Positions 1-7,961 of a stretch of DNA of 23,166 nucleotides are shown one piece after another (positions within the stretch are counted from its first letter, which is position 1; each line of letters begins with the position of its first letter). The stretch covers positions 1-23,166 of the IMG/VR virus record IMGVR_UViG_3300031997_000070; one strand, given 5' to 3'. Below the pieces are notes generated by a model that saw only the letters and a list, made by a program, of their open reading frames with translations, had not been told where the DNA came from and made no database searches. Origin of the DNA: a virus. The translations under genes and the position numbers were made by a program.

Positions 1-2
1 CG

Positions 3-281
3 TACCGCGCGGCACGCCGTGGCGCGGGCGTGGGCCTGGTCCTGGCGACCGCCGGCACCGGCACCGGGTTCTGGCTGGGCGGGCCCATGGGCGCGGGAGC
101 GGGGCTCCTGCTCGTCGGCGCTGCGCGTAACACGCTGCGCGCCACGCGCGGGTGGAGCGACGCAGATCCGAGCGTGCGACAAGACGCGGGCACGAGCGCG
201 TCGCTTGCGCTGTTCGGGGCGTTGCTCGGGGGATACCTTGCGTACAGGGTCTACGCGAAAAGCACTGGAGAGACACCGTGA
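3..281 (+). CDS. Small membrane protein, 5' end probably outside the window
   Basis: The reading frame is open to the left edge, so the true start is probably upstream; the first internal start is GTG at 30. The visible product has an Arg-rich lead (RAARRGAG) followed by a Gly/Ala-rich hydrophobic segment, a polar middle (ATRGWSDADPSVRQDA), and a second hydrophobic segment ending in LGGYLAYRVYAKS. This gives two likely membrane helices separated by a short soluble loop. The stop codon overlaps the GTG start of the next gene (GTGA at 278-281), so the two are probably translationally coupled. The general plan resembles the small membrane protein at 10471-10791, though I see no clear sequence homology. 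The function is unknown; a membrane protein of the virion or of lysis is possible. Confidence 0.6.
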   Translation, partial: YRAARRGAGVGLVLATAGTGTGFWLGGPMGAGAGLLLVGAARNTLRATRGWSDADPSVRQDAGTSASLALFGALLGGYLAYRVYAKSTGETP

Positions 282-1219
282 GTCAGAACGTACTTGCAGA
301 CGCACAGTTCACCGTGGCCTCCGTGCTACGTCCATTCGATGGTTTCGAGGCTCGCTACCAGGGGCACTCGACCTTCACACCGATCGTGTTCCCCGGCACG
401 CTCGACGACGACGCGGGCAAACCCGGGTTCTCGCCGTACCTGCTCAAGGGCCTTCCGGTGCCGATGGGAGCCAAGATGGCTCTCTGGTTCCCCGCAGTGG
501 TCGGGTCAGTCGAAGGCAGCCTCCCGGTATTCGACTACCGCTACCTGCTGATCTGGCGGTTGCGAAACGTGGGTGACTTCCAGCGCCGCCGCCTCCCTTA
601 CCACCTGTCGAAGGAAGCGTTCGGCGCGCCCGACTCGTACCTCGCTCCGTCGTCACCTGATCGCTTCGTGCTGCCGGCTGCGACCGAGACGGTGGTGTAC
701 CAGCAGCCCGAGCCAGCGCTGCCCAGTCCGCCCATTCCGGGCATCATCACCGCGCAGGGGCCTTCGCAGGGAAACCTGCGCACCGAACTCATCGACGTGC
801 CGACCGACCTGTCAGAAGGACTGGTGACAGCGGGGCTGCCGCTGCTACCGCCGAATGCGGCACCGAATTTCGCCAGTACGTTTCCGATGCCGCCTACCAC
901 GCCGCCACCGCCGAATGGGATCAGTCCGCTCGGCGCGTTTCAGCAGGGCATCATCGATCCTTCGGTATCGAATCTCGCGCCCGGCTCCCTGTTCCGGCCG
1001 TACTACACGGTCGCCAAGGGCGACGAATTGATGATCGCCTGCTACCGGAACAACACCCTGACAGAATTTCCCAGTTCCCAAAAATGGGATTTCGGGTCGT
1101 TCGACGCGCAGTTCAGCAACCTGTACGGCACCAACGCCTTCCCTTTGCCTGGTCAGAAAAGCCACAAGCCGTTCCCCGATCTGGGCATCTACGTGTTCGC
1201 CGGATCCAACCCAAGCTGA
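278..1219 (+). CDS. Hypothetical beta-rich protein, candidate virion structural protein
   Basis: 313 residues. GTG start at 278 is chosen because it forms a GTGA overlap with the preceding stop and has a GGAGA ribosome-binding sequence about 7 nt upstream; the frame is open further upstream to 152, but that part is Arg-rich shadow sequence. The protein has no obvious signal peptide. It contains many short beta-prone stretches, a conserved-looking aromatic/Arg patch near residues 85-105 (YRYLLIWRLRNVGDFQRRR), a Pro-rich linker (MPPTTPPPPNG, near residue 205), and a C-terminal half ending FPDLGIYVFAGSNPS. I do not recognise a named family. Its size, beta content and position at the head of a cluster of small unknown proteins make a capsid or other structural role possible, but this is inference only. 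Confidence 0.75.
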   Translation: MSQNVLADAQFTVASVLRPFDGFEARYQGHSTFTPIVFPGTLDDDAGKPGFSPYLLKGLPVPMGAKMALWFPAVVGSVEGSLPVFDYRYLLIWRLRNVGDFQRRRLPYHLSKEAFGAPDSYLAPSSPDRFVLPAATETVVYQQPEPALPSPPIPGIITAQGPSQGNLRTELIDVPTDLSEGLVTAGLPLLPPNAAPNFASTFPMPPTTPPPPNGISPLGAFQQGIIDPSVSNLAPGSLFRPYYTVAKGDELMIACYRNNTLTEFPSSQKWDFGSFDAQFSNLYGTNAFPLPGQKSHKPFPDLGIYVFAGSNPS

Positions 1220-1240
1220 CGGGCATGACGATTTCCACTC

Positions 1241-1573
1241 ATGTCTATCGAAGAAATGGGAAAGCTGCTCGGCGCAGCGGCGGCGGGAGTCGTGGCAAGC
1301 CTGGCGACGCTGCCGCAGCGAGTGAAGAAGGAAATCGCAGCGGACGAGAGCCTGGCGTTGCTGCGTCAGCGACTCGACGGCGTGCAGAAGGACTTGGCGG
1401 AAGTCCGCGACGCGGTGAAGCGCATGGAGGAGCACGTTGCTCGGTCCGTGTCGGACGAGGAATTCAGTTCGTACACCCAGCAGACCAGCGCAGCAGTCAC
1501 TGCGCTCACTGAGAAGGTCGGCCACGCGACAGGAGCGATAGAAGCATGGTATCGCAGTCAAGGGAGCCGGTGA
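1241..1573 (+). CDS. Small coiled-coil protein
   Basis: 110 residues. ATG at 1241 starts a frame with an N-terminal Ala/Gly/Leu-rich hydrophobic patch (residues about 8-22, GKLLGAAAAGVVASL), then a long charged helical stretch (residues about 25-70) with heptad-like spacing of Leu and Val (LLRQRLDGVQKDLAEVRDAV), and a second helical part near the C-terminus. This predicts a short coiled coil, possibly tethered to a membrane or to another subunit by the hydrophobic end. No good Shine-Dalgarno sequence precedes the start. The gene overlaps the next one by 28 nt, typical of compact phage operons. No family is recognised; a scaffold or assembly role is only a guess from context. Confidence 0.7.
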   Translation: MSIEEMGKLLGAAAAGVVASLATLPQRVKKEIAADESLALLRQRLDGVQKDLAEVRDAVKRMEEHVARSVSDEEFSSYTQQTSAAVTALTEKVGHATGAIEAWYRSQGSR

Positions 1574-1782
1574 CGTTCACGCTGTCCGAGCCCCCCGCAT
1601 CGACGCCGGTGCGGGGTATTTCGGGGACACCGATCAAGGCTGCCGTCATCCGAGCGATGGAGGCGCAGCTTCAGGCCGAACGCCGAGCAAGCGAAGCGCT
1701 CGACTCGATGATCGGAGTGCTACGCAGGCTGCGTAACACCACGCCTCCCTGGCTGGGTGCGGGCCGCGCGAAAGCGGTCTAG
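1546..1782 (+). CDS. Small protein with TPVRGIS motif
   Basis: 78 residues from ATG 1546, which has AGGAG at 1531-1535, 10 nt upstream. A second possible start is GTG 1570, in a GTGA overlap with the previous stop, giving 70 residues. The N-terminus is extended and Pro-rich and contains STPVRGISGT; it is followed by a helix (IRAMEAQLQAERRASEALDSM) and a basic C-terminus. The TPV-R/Q-GIS motif recurs in the next gene at its C-terminus, and a looser form (DPG...V/L-Q/E-G-I/V-NT) occurs in the N-termini of the fibre proteins at 5095, 6522 and 7460. This suggests a shared short binding peptide. The function is unknown. Confidence 0.65.
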   Translation: MVSQSREPVTFTLSEPPASTPVRGISGTPIKAAVIRAMEAQLQAERRASEALDSMIGVLRRLRNTTPPWLGAGRAKAV

Positions 1783-1796
1783 AAGAAAGGCCGGCA

Positions 1797-2057
1797 GTGT
1801 CAGCGGTGGACAGCATCGCGGAAGCGATCGATGCGCTGGCCAAGGCCGAGAAGCTGATTGCCGGCCTAGATCGCTCTGGTTTGCTCACGAAGCTCGACGA
1901 GCTACGGGAATTCATCGAGGATTTGAGCCGGATGCAGCTTGACCTACGGATAGCGCGGCTGCGGCTCCAGGCGCTGACATCGGTGTCCGACCCGGACCGG
2001 ACCCCGGTGCAAGGTATTTCCACAGCGACCCTTCGCAAGGTCAATCCTGAAAAGTAG
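1797..2057 (+). CDS. Small helical protein with C-terminal TPVQGIS motif
   Basis: 86 residues from GTG 1797, preceded by AAGAAAGG (ending at 1790) at good spacing. Residues 1-62 are predicted almost entirely helical (two or three amphipathic helices rich in Ala, Leu, Glu and Arg). The tail, SDPDRTPVQGISTATL, is extended and repeats the motif seen near the N-terminus of the preceding protein. The stop codon TAG at 2055-2057 also forms the first bases of the -35-like element of the promoter that follows. This pair of small proteins probably acts together, since they are adjacent and share the motif; a virion-assembly role is inferred only from phage context. Confidence 0.7.
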   Translation: MSAVDSIAEAIDALAKAEKLIAGLDRSGLLTKLDELREFIEDLSRMQLDLRIARLRLQALTSVSDPDRTPVQGISTATLRKVNPEK

Positions 2058-2084
2058 CGTTCTGGCCAGGCGCTAGGCTATCCT
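2055..2084 (+). promoter_or_regulatory. Predicted promoter with leader, upstream of the 2113 gene
   Basis: -35-like TAGCGT (2055-2060), an 18 bp spacer, and -10-like TATCCT (2079-2084). The upstream GAAAAG context is shared with the promoters before 20412 and 22689. Transcription would begin near 2091, giving a leader of about 20 nt that carries AAGGA (2101-2105), 7 nt before ATG 2113. It is the only member of this promoter family that leaves room for a Shine-Dalgarno leader. Confidence 0.55.
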
Positions 2085-2112
2085 CTGGCCGGGACGACGA
2101 AAGGAACATTTC

Positions 2113-2547
2113 ATGGCGGACGAATTCAACGACATTGACCTTGCCCAGTTCGGTGCCGGCGCGCTCGGCGGAGCAGGGGCCGACGACCACTACGCCTCGC
2201 GGACGGGCTACCAGCCCGACGGCGTGCGTTTCGAGATTGTGTGCGACACCTGCGGGCAGCGGCAGCACGTCGTGGTGTCCTGGGACGAGTGCATCTTCGT
2301 GAGCCAGGGGCAGCCGCCGCCTGGAACGCCGCACAGCCCGCCGTGGGCCTACTCGCAGCGCCACGGGGCGCTTCACCCGAACGTGCCGTGCTGCCAGTGC
2401 CAGCGACGCGACACCCTCGTGATGCTCACGCCCGACGAGGCCGGGCGCCATCTGCGCGCTGGCACGCAGGCCGGTCACGTGCCCCCGGAGTACGTGGCGA
2501 ACGCGGTGCGCCAGGTCCAGGCCGCGGCGCAGCAGTATCGGCGGTAG
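2113..2547 (+). CDS. Hypothetical protein with CxxC zinc-ribbon-like motifs
   Basis: 144 residues. ATG 2113 has AAGGA 7 nt upstream. The N-terminus is acidic and Gly-rich; residues about 43-65 hold CDTCGQ, and a second cysteine cluster (CCQCQ, about residue 96-100) follows a Pro/Trp-rich stretch. Two such knuckles could bind one zinc ion. The C-terminus is helical and Gln/Ala-rich, beginning at TPDEAGRHL. Phage genomes commonly encode small proteins of this layout with unknown function. It is the first gene of a group (2113-3805) that includes a putative metallopeptidase and a Nudix hydrolase. Confidence 0.7.
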   Translation: MADEFNDIDLAQFGAGALGGAGADDHYASRTGYQPDGVRFEIVCDTCGQRQHVVVSWDECIFVSQGQPPPGTPHSPPWAYSQRHGALHPNVPCCQCQRRDTLVMLTPDEAGRHLRAGTQAGHVPPEYVANAVRQVQAAAQQYRR

Positions 2548-2564
2548 CGGGAGCCCAGAGGCGC

Positions 2565-3095
2565 GTGACTGAGTGCGCCGACACGACGACCAGCGTGACG
2601 CCCGAGGAGGCGTTGCTGATCCTAGAGCCCTACTTCCTGGTGATGCGCGAAGCGTTCATGGAAGCGGGGCTCGCCGCTGCCAAGCGCGTGCAGCTTTACG
2701 TCGCGCCGTCGATGCACGACTCCCCGCGGCACTTCGCGGGGACGCGCGACGACGGCATCGTGATCATGCTCGCGCCCGAGATGGTCGAGCTACCGGAGAA
2801 CACGGTGGCGGCGATCGTGGCGCACGAATTCGGGCACGCGACCGACTTCCTGTACCCGGGCGAATTCGTGCTCGGCCCTGAGCGGGTCGCCGTGCGTCGC
2901 GATCGCTCCGCGTTCGACAACGACGACCACTGGGTGAAGTGGGTGGCGGAGTGGCACAAGCGCGACGACGACGTGATTGAATTCGTCGCCGACGCAATCG
3001 CAGAGCTAGTGACGGGCCGGCGCATCGGCTACACGGGGCCGTGCAAGCTGCAAGCGTTCGACCGCGGCAAGGCGCGGCCGCAAGGGCTGCGATGA
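2565..3095 (+). CDS. Putative zinc metallopeptidase (HEFGH)
   Basis: 176 residues from GTG 2565; AGAGG lies just upstream. The key feature is AAIVAHEFGHATDF (about residues 82-95), an HExxH zincin motif preceded by a hydrophobic helix. About 45 residues later EFVADAIAEL provides a Glu in an ExxAD setting, the third zinc ligand expected of gluzincin-type peptidases. No signal peptide or membrane segment is seen, so it would act in the cytoplasm or inside the virion. Possible jobs are processing of structural proteins or a host-directed activity; nothing in the sequence decides. Catalytic residues appear intact. The frame is open further upstream, but that part overlaps the preceding gene and is Arg/Ala-rich shadow. 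Confidence 0.7.
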   Translation: MTECADTTTSVTPEEALLILEPYFLVMREAFMEAGLAAAKRVQLYVAPSMHDSPRHFAGTRDDGIVIMLAPEMVELPENTVAAIVAHEFGHATDFLYPGEFVLGPERVAVRRDRSAFDNDDHWVKWVAEWHKRDDDVIEFVADAIAELVTGRRIGYTGPCKLQAFDRGKARPQGLR

Positions 3096-3114
3096 AGCAG
3101 TGGAAGTGAACACC

Positions 3115-3429
3115 ATGACCAAGAACCCGATGACAAGACTGCAAACGCTGGAAAAGTCGCTGGGCGGCCCGGAGGACGTGCCGCTGCTCGTGGGGCTCGA
3201 CGAACCGGACAGCGAAATCGTGGAGGCGCTCGCGAGCCTGGACTCGGACAGCGAGTACCATTTGCGCCTGCGGGACTTCAGCGGATCGCCCACCCTGATC
3301 TTGACCGCGCGGAAGGCCACGCTCGCGGAGGTCGCAGAGCTAGAGAGGCTCTACGACGAAGATGCCTCGCCGGAGGAAGCCGACGACACGGATGCCGACC
3401 CCGACTCCGAGGCGGACGACGACGAGTGA
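3115..3429 (+). CDS. Small acidic protein
   Basis: 104 residues from ATG 3115, with GGAAG 8 nt upstream; GTG 3100 in the same frame is an alternative that adds five residues. The body (residues 1-75) looks like a small alpha/beta fold with helical ends. The last 25 residues are nearly all Asp, Glu and small residues. Such acidic tails occur in DNA-mimic, chaperone-like and assembly proteins, but no family is recognised. The stop lies one base before the ATG of the Nudix gene, so the two are co-transcribed and probably coupled. Confidence 0.65.
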   Translation: MTKNPMTRLQTLEKSLGGPEDVPLLVGLDEPDSEIVEALASLDSDSEYHLRLRDFSGSPTLILTARKATLAEVAELERLYDEDASPEEADDTDADPDSEADDDE

Positions 3430-3430
3430 C

Positions 3431-3805
3431 ATGCGCTACGCCGCCGGCATCCTGCTCGTCGCCCCCACAGGAAGCATCCTGCTGCTCCGTCGGAGCGACG
3501 ACGGCACTTGGGCGCTCCCAGGCGGCATGGTCGAGCCGACCGACGCCGCGCCCCCGTACGCGGCGCTGCGCGAGCTTGCGGAGGAGACGGGCTACCGGGG
3601 CTCGGTGGACATGGAGCGCGCCACGCTCGACGTGACGCGGCGCCCGGACGGCCTGGTCTACTGGACGTTTGGGGGCCAGGTGCCGCGGGAGTTTCGGCTC
3701 CGCCTGAACGCGGAGCACACCGCGGCGGGCTGGTTCCCGGTCGGAAGCCTGCCGGCCCCGCTGCACCCGGGCGTCACCCGCCTTCTCGGGCGACTCGGAC
3801 TCTGA
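3431..3805 (+). CDS. Nudix hydrolase
   Basis: 124 residues from ATG 3431. A Nudix box is clear at about residues 34-58: GGMVEPTD, then eight residues, then RELAEETGY. The catalytic RELxEE core is intact. The first Glu of the consensus (GX5E) is replaced by Asp, and the following spacing is one residue longer than the canonical seven, so the box is slightly atypical. The flanking beta strands (YAAGILLVAP, ILLLRRSDDGTWALPGG; YWTFGGQV) fit the fold. Nudix enzymes hydrolyse nucleoside diphosphates linked to another group; the substrate (oxidised dNTP, NDP-sugar, NAD or an RNA cap) cannot be told from the sequence. In view of the glycosyltransferase island downstream, an NDP-sugar is one option among many. 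Confidence 0.88.
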   Translation: MRYAAGILLVAPTGSILLLRRSDDGTWALPGGMVEPTDAAPPYAALRELAEETGYRGSVDMERATLDVTRRPDGLVYWTFGGQVPREFRLRLNAEHTAAGWFPVGSLPAPLHPGVTRLLGRLGL

Positions 3806-3816
3806 CGACCGAATTT

Positions 3817-3845
3817 TTGCCTTGGCTTGGGCCCCCATGTAGCCT
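3817..3845 (+). promoter_or_regulatory. Predicted promoter, leaderless start at 3854
   Basis: -35-like TTGCCT (3817-3822), a 17 bp spacer, and -10-like TAGCCT (3840-3845). The ATG at 3854 follows the -10 by 8 nt, so transcription would start at or next to the start codon. The intergenic region has no Shine-Dalgarno sequence. It belongs to the promoter family described in the findings. Confidence 0.6.
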
Positions 3846-3853
3846 GCGGGCGC

Positions 3854-4435
3854 ATGGGCTCACCCCTCGGCGTCCTGGTCTGGTCTGCTATCGGAGGCTT
3901 TGCGGCCTACCGGGCGCTAGTCCGACCCGTTCGCGCGGTGTTCGACCAGGGCGAGGTCACGGATTGTCCGGGCGGCACGGGTTGCGCCCGGACGCTGGGC
4001 ATCCGCAGTACCGTCGGCCTCGCGCCGGTGTACGCCCTGGTGAGCGGGACGGCCACGCGCGTCGGGCCCGATCGCGTCGAGGTGACGAGCCGACACGAGC
4101 CGGTCATTGTCACCTACTTCGGCACGCTCGCTTCCTCGCTCTCCCCCGGCCAGGTCGTGCGCGCCGGTGAGGTCATCGGTCACGCCGACAGCGTGAGCCT
4201 CGCGGTGTCGCAGATCCAGCGCCTCGCGGGTGGCGCGCTGGCCACGGCCGCCATCGAACCGGCAAGCTGGCTTGCCACGCGCGGCCTGCGCGCCGCTACC
4301 AAGCTCACGCCGGGCACGCTGTGGTGCCAGGGCGGCCGCAGCCTCGCGGTCCCGCAGGACGTTGCGCGCTGCGGGATGCGCTTGCCCGATCCGTCAGGCT
4401 TTTCGCTGCTTCCGGTCAACGTACGGCTCACCTGA
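3854..4435 (+). CDS. Membrane-anchored protein with lipoyl/M23-like hairpin domain
   Basis: 193 residues. The frame is open from 3827, but ATG 3854 is preferred because it lies 8 nt after a promoter -10 box and directly precedes the membrane helix. Residues about 3-22 form an N-terminal transmembrane anchor (PLGVLVWSAIGGFAAY). Residues about 55-120 show the pattern of a beta-barrel/lipoyl-like or M23 peptidase C-terminal fold: APVYALVSGTATRVG, then VTYFGTLASSLSPGQVV, then GEVIGHADS. The M23 zinc ligands HxxxD and HxH are not seen, so a catalytic role is unlikely; a structural or cell-wall-binding role is more plausible. The C-terminal 60 residues (LCxQGGRS..., a Cys-containing tail) are unassigned. 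Confidence 0.65.
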   Translation: MGSPLGVLVWSAIGGFAAYRALVRPVRAVFDQGEVTDCPGGTGCARTLGIRSTVGLAPVYALVSGTATRVGPDRVEVTSRHEPVIVTYFGTLASSLSPGQVVRAGEVIGHADSVSLAVSQIQRLAGGALATAAIEPASWLATRGLRAATKLTPGTLWCQGGRSLAVPQDVARCGMRLPDPSGFSLLPVNVRLT

Positions 4436-4448
4436 AAGAAGAACCACC

Positions 4449-4853
4449 ATGGCACTCATCGACGCAGGTTACTCAGACACGCCCCCCTCTTTCGACATCC
4501 AGGCCGTTCAGGCTGGAGACGCGGCCGAAATGGTCACGCGGCTGACCGCCGCCATCGCGGCTTCGCCGCAGTCGATCGCTGACTTGCAGATGGCCGGCGC
4601 GGGCGCCGGACCGCTTTGGGAAGCGTGGCTGGTCCGCGCCGATACCGATGTATCGATCACGGTGGATCCGGCCGCCGCCCGCGTGGTCGCCGCCGTGGCA
4701 GGCAACCCGACCGAGGCGCGGCTGTTGCTATCCCAGCGCCTCGCTGCGCTCAATGCCGTCACGGTTATTGCGCAGGTGAATAAGGTGGTCGTCGCTGGCG
4801 GTGGCGTGGGACCAACGTACATGGCCATCGCCCTGGTCAGTCTGCCCATCTGA
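4449..4853 (+). CDS. Hypothetical protein before the fibre genes
   Basis: 134 residues from ATG 4449, with a purine-rich AAAGAAGAA sequence upstream. The protein is Ala/Val-rich with a helical middle (AEMVTRLTAAIAASPQSIADL) and several beta strands at the end (VTVIAQVNKVVVAGGGVGPTYMAIALVSLPI). No membrane helix or named motif is recognised. It overlaps the next gene by one base (TGATG), and that one overlaps the first collagen-like gene, so the three form a unit. A role in fibre attachment or assembly is a contextual guess. Confidence 0.7.
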   Translation: MALIDAGYSDTPPSFDIQAVQAGDAAEMVTRLTAAIAASPQSIADLQMAGAGAGPLWEAWLVRADTDVSITVDPAAARVVAAVAGNPTEARLLLSQRLAALNAVTVIAQVNKVVVAGGGVGPTYMAIALVSLPI

Positions 4854-5094
4854 TGACCCCTATCGCTGCTTTCATGCTTGGTGCATGTGGAACCATCGGG
4901 TTCTACGTCATCGGCTCGGCAGCGATCGATCACAAGCGCGCCATCCAGGCCGGCGAGCCACCAACACACATCCCCGATGACTACGAATCGAGCACCGCCG
5001 AGGATCTGGTCGCGTTCACCATTTCCATGGTCGCGCTTGGCGTTGTGTTCGACCAGACCCCCGCGATGATCACTGAAGTCGAGGCCATCTTCCA

Positions 5095-5098
<4 letters not shown>
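4853..5098 (+). CDS. Small membrane protein coupled to the collagen-like fibre gene
   Basis: 81 residues from ATG 4853. Two hydrophobic segments are seen: residues about 4-24 ([21 protein letters not shown]) and about 51-68 ([18 protein letters not shown]), with a polar loop between. The stop is embedded in ATGA at 5095-5098, the start of the fibre gene, and the start is embedded in TGATG of the previous gene. The topology would suit a membrane-associated or virion-membrane protein. No family is recognised. The tight coupling suggests a stoichiometric partner of the preceding or following product. Confidence 0.6.
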
Positions 5099-6501
<1,403 letters not shown>

Positions 6502-6521
6502 TTTCTTGTAGGTAAAACATC

Positions 6522-7445
6522 ATGTCCAACTTCCAGAACTACGCCCCCGCCGACCTGCTGCTGTCACCCCGATTGACCGTCACCGGCGGCGATCCGGGTA
6601 GCTCGCTGGAGGGTGTGAACACCAGCAAGCTCGCCGACGGGTCGCTCTGCGTCGTGCAGGGCACACCGAACACGGTGTACCAGCTTCAGAAAGCACTCAG
6701 CGTTGGTGGCGTTGCGCCCAAGGCGGGGCCGGGGCGCTGGTTTTTGTTGGTCAGCGGCGGCGGCATGACAGGGCCGACAGGTCCGTCGGGTCCGACCGGG
6801 GCCACGGGCAGCACCGGCGCGATGGGCGCGGCGACCAACACCGGCGCGACGGGGCCAACGGGAGCCGCGAGCGTCGTCACGGGGCCAACAGGCAGCACCG
6901 GCGCGACTGGCGCGACAGGTAGCGCTGGCGCGACAGGCCCGACGGGCGACACCGGCCCGACGGGCGCCGCGAGCACCGTCACCGGCCCCACCGGAAACAC
7001 GGGCCCAACGGGACCGTTTGGGACCGTCACAACCGGTCTATTGACCTATCCGCCAGACATCATTCCTGACGATGCTTTGTTCCATGCTTTGTCGGCGGGG
7101 CTCTCGCATACGTCGCTCACTGGCAAAGTTGCGGTATGGTTGACTCTCGTTGGCGGTTGGGCCCTGCCGTTCACGGCGAGCCGGGTCGGGTATCTCCAGT
7201 TTCGGCTTACGATTGCTGGATCACCTGCGCCAGGCACGCGCGCCACGTGTCCGTTCGTTACCAACGTTGCTGGTACCGTGGTGGAGCCGGTGCGGTTTGC
7301 AACGGTGCTTGCGGCTTTCGCGACGGTGCCACCTGGCGCGTTCACATATAGCGCGGACGTGTTGGTGGAATCGGAGGCAGCGCCGTCCGCTCTTGCTTTC
7401 GCCGCAACGAACCTGTCGCTGATCATTCAGGACATTCTGCCGTAA
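6522..7445 (+). CDS. Collagen-like fibre protein, paralogue of 5095
   Basis: 307 residues from ATG 6522. The first ~80 residues match the preceding fibre almost exactly after the start ([11 protein letters not shown] against [10 protein letters not shown]). A shorter collagen-like shaft follows at about residues 84-166 ([15 protein letters not shown] triplets). The tip, residues about 167-307, is unrelated to that of its neighbour: it is beta-rich and ends in [19 protein letters not shown]. It lies 20 nt after the previous stop; TAGGT upstream of ATG could be a weak ribosome site, or a -10 without a good -35. Two fibres with one anchor and different tips suggest alternative or mixed receptor-binding heads. 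Confidence 0.85.
   Translation: MSNFQNYAPADLLLSPRLTVTGGDPGSSLEGVNTSKLADGSLCVVQGTPNTVYQLQKALSVGGVAPKAGPGRWFLLVSGGGMTGPTGPSGPTGATGSTGAMGAATNTGATGPTGAASVVTGPTGSTGATGATGSAGATGPTGDTGPTGAASTVTGPTGNTGPTGPFGTVTTGLLTYPPDIIPDDALFHALSAGLSHTSLTGKVAVWLTLVGGWALPFTASRVGYLQFRLTIAGSPAPGTRATCPFVTNVAGTVVEPVRFATVLAAFATVPPGAFTYSADVLVESEAAPSALAFAATNLSLIIQDILP
6530..6673 (+). repeat. Direct repeat, copy 2 (N-terminus of second fibre gene)
   Basis: Second copy of the 144-nt block at 5100-5243, offset 1430 nt, two mismatches. The neighbouring downstream codons diverge mainly at synonymous sites, consistent with recent conversion or recombination confined to the start of the gene. Confidence 0.85.
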
Positions 7446-7459
7446 GTGACGGAACCACC

Positions 7460-7906
7460 ATGACGCAGCCCTACCAGGACTTTCCGCCGAGCCTGCTCAC
7501 GCTCAGCCCGCGCCTCACGCGCGTGGGCGACCCCGGCGCCATCGTGCAGGGGATCAACACGACGCCGCCGCTGCCCGTTCCGTCGCCGCCTGCTTCGGGC
7601 TGGGTGCCTTCCGAATACGAGCTTCAACTCGTGCCGCTGGCTGGGCCCATCAACAGCCGCCGAGTGGTGTTTAAGGTCTCGTCCGAGGGCGAGACGCAGA
7701 CGCTGCGCGGCGCGCGGGCGGGCGCCCCTGCGACGGTGCCAACGAACCTTACGACCGGCGCGCTCTGGTCATCGGGGATTGGCGATCCGAACGGAGCCGT
7801 CACGGGCAACAAGGGCGATTTGTGGTCGCGTCAGGATGGAGGCGCGGCGACGTGCTTCTACGTGAAGGAAACCAACGGCGGAAATCTCGGCTGGGTCGCG
7901 AAGTAA
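7460..7906 (+). CDS. Short fibre-related virion protein without a collagen shaft
   Basis: 148 residues from ATG 7460. The N-terminus (FPPSLLTLSPRLTRVGDPGA, then VQGINTT) is related to the anchor of the two preceding fibres ([15 protein letters not shown], then LEGVNTS), so it belongs to the same structural set. It has no collagen repeats. The C-terminus (GNKGDLWSRQDGGAATCFYV, then GWVAK) resembles a short beta motif common at the ends of phage tail-fibre and virion surface proteins. It could cap or fill anchor sites not used by long fibres, or carry its own small binding head. It closes the first fibre operon; a new promoter follows. Confidence 0.75.
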   Translation: MTQPYQDFPPSLLTLSPRLTRVGDPGAIVQGINTTPPLPVPSPPASGWVPSEYELQLVPLAGPINSRRVVFKVSSEGETQTLRGARAGAPATVPTNLTTGALWSSGIGDPNGAVTGNKGDLWSRQDGGAATCFYVKETNGGNLGWVAK

Positions 7907-7923
7907 CGCAGCCGACCGAAAAC

Positions 7924-7953
7924 TTGCGCCAGGCCGCGGCCCGGCCGTACCCT
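7924..7953 (+). promoter_or_regulatory. Predicted promoter, leaderless start of the endolysin gene
   Basis: -35-like TTGCGC (7924-7929), an 18 bp spacer containing the palindrome GGCCGCGGCC (7932-7941), and -10-like TACCCT (7948-7953). ATG 7962 follows after 8 nt, leaving no room for a ribosome-binding site. Confidence 0.6.
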
Positions 7954-7961
7954 GAAGTGGC

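Noticed and set aside
6509-6521. TAGGTA 7 nt before ATG 6522 as a further leaderless -10
   Set aside because: The geometry fits, but no -35-like element is found 17-18 bp upstream, and the gene can be read from the fibre operon.
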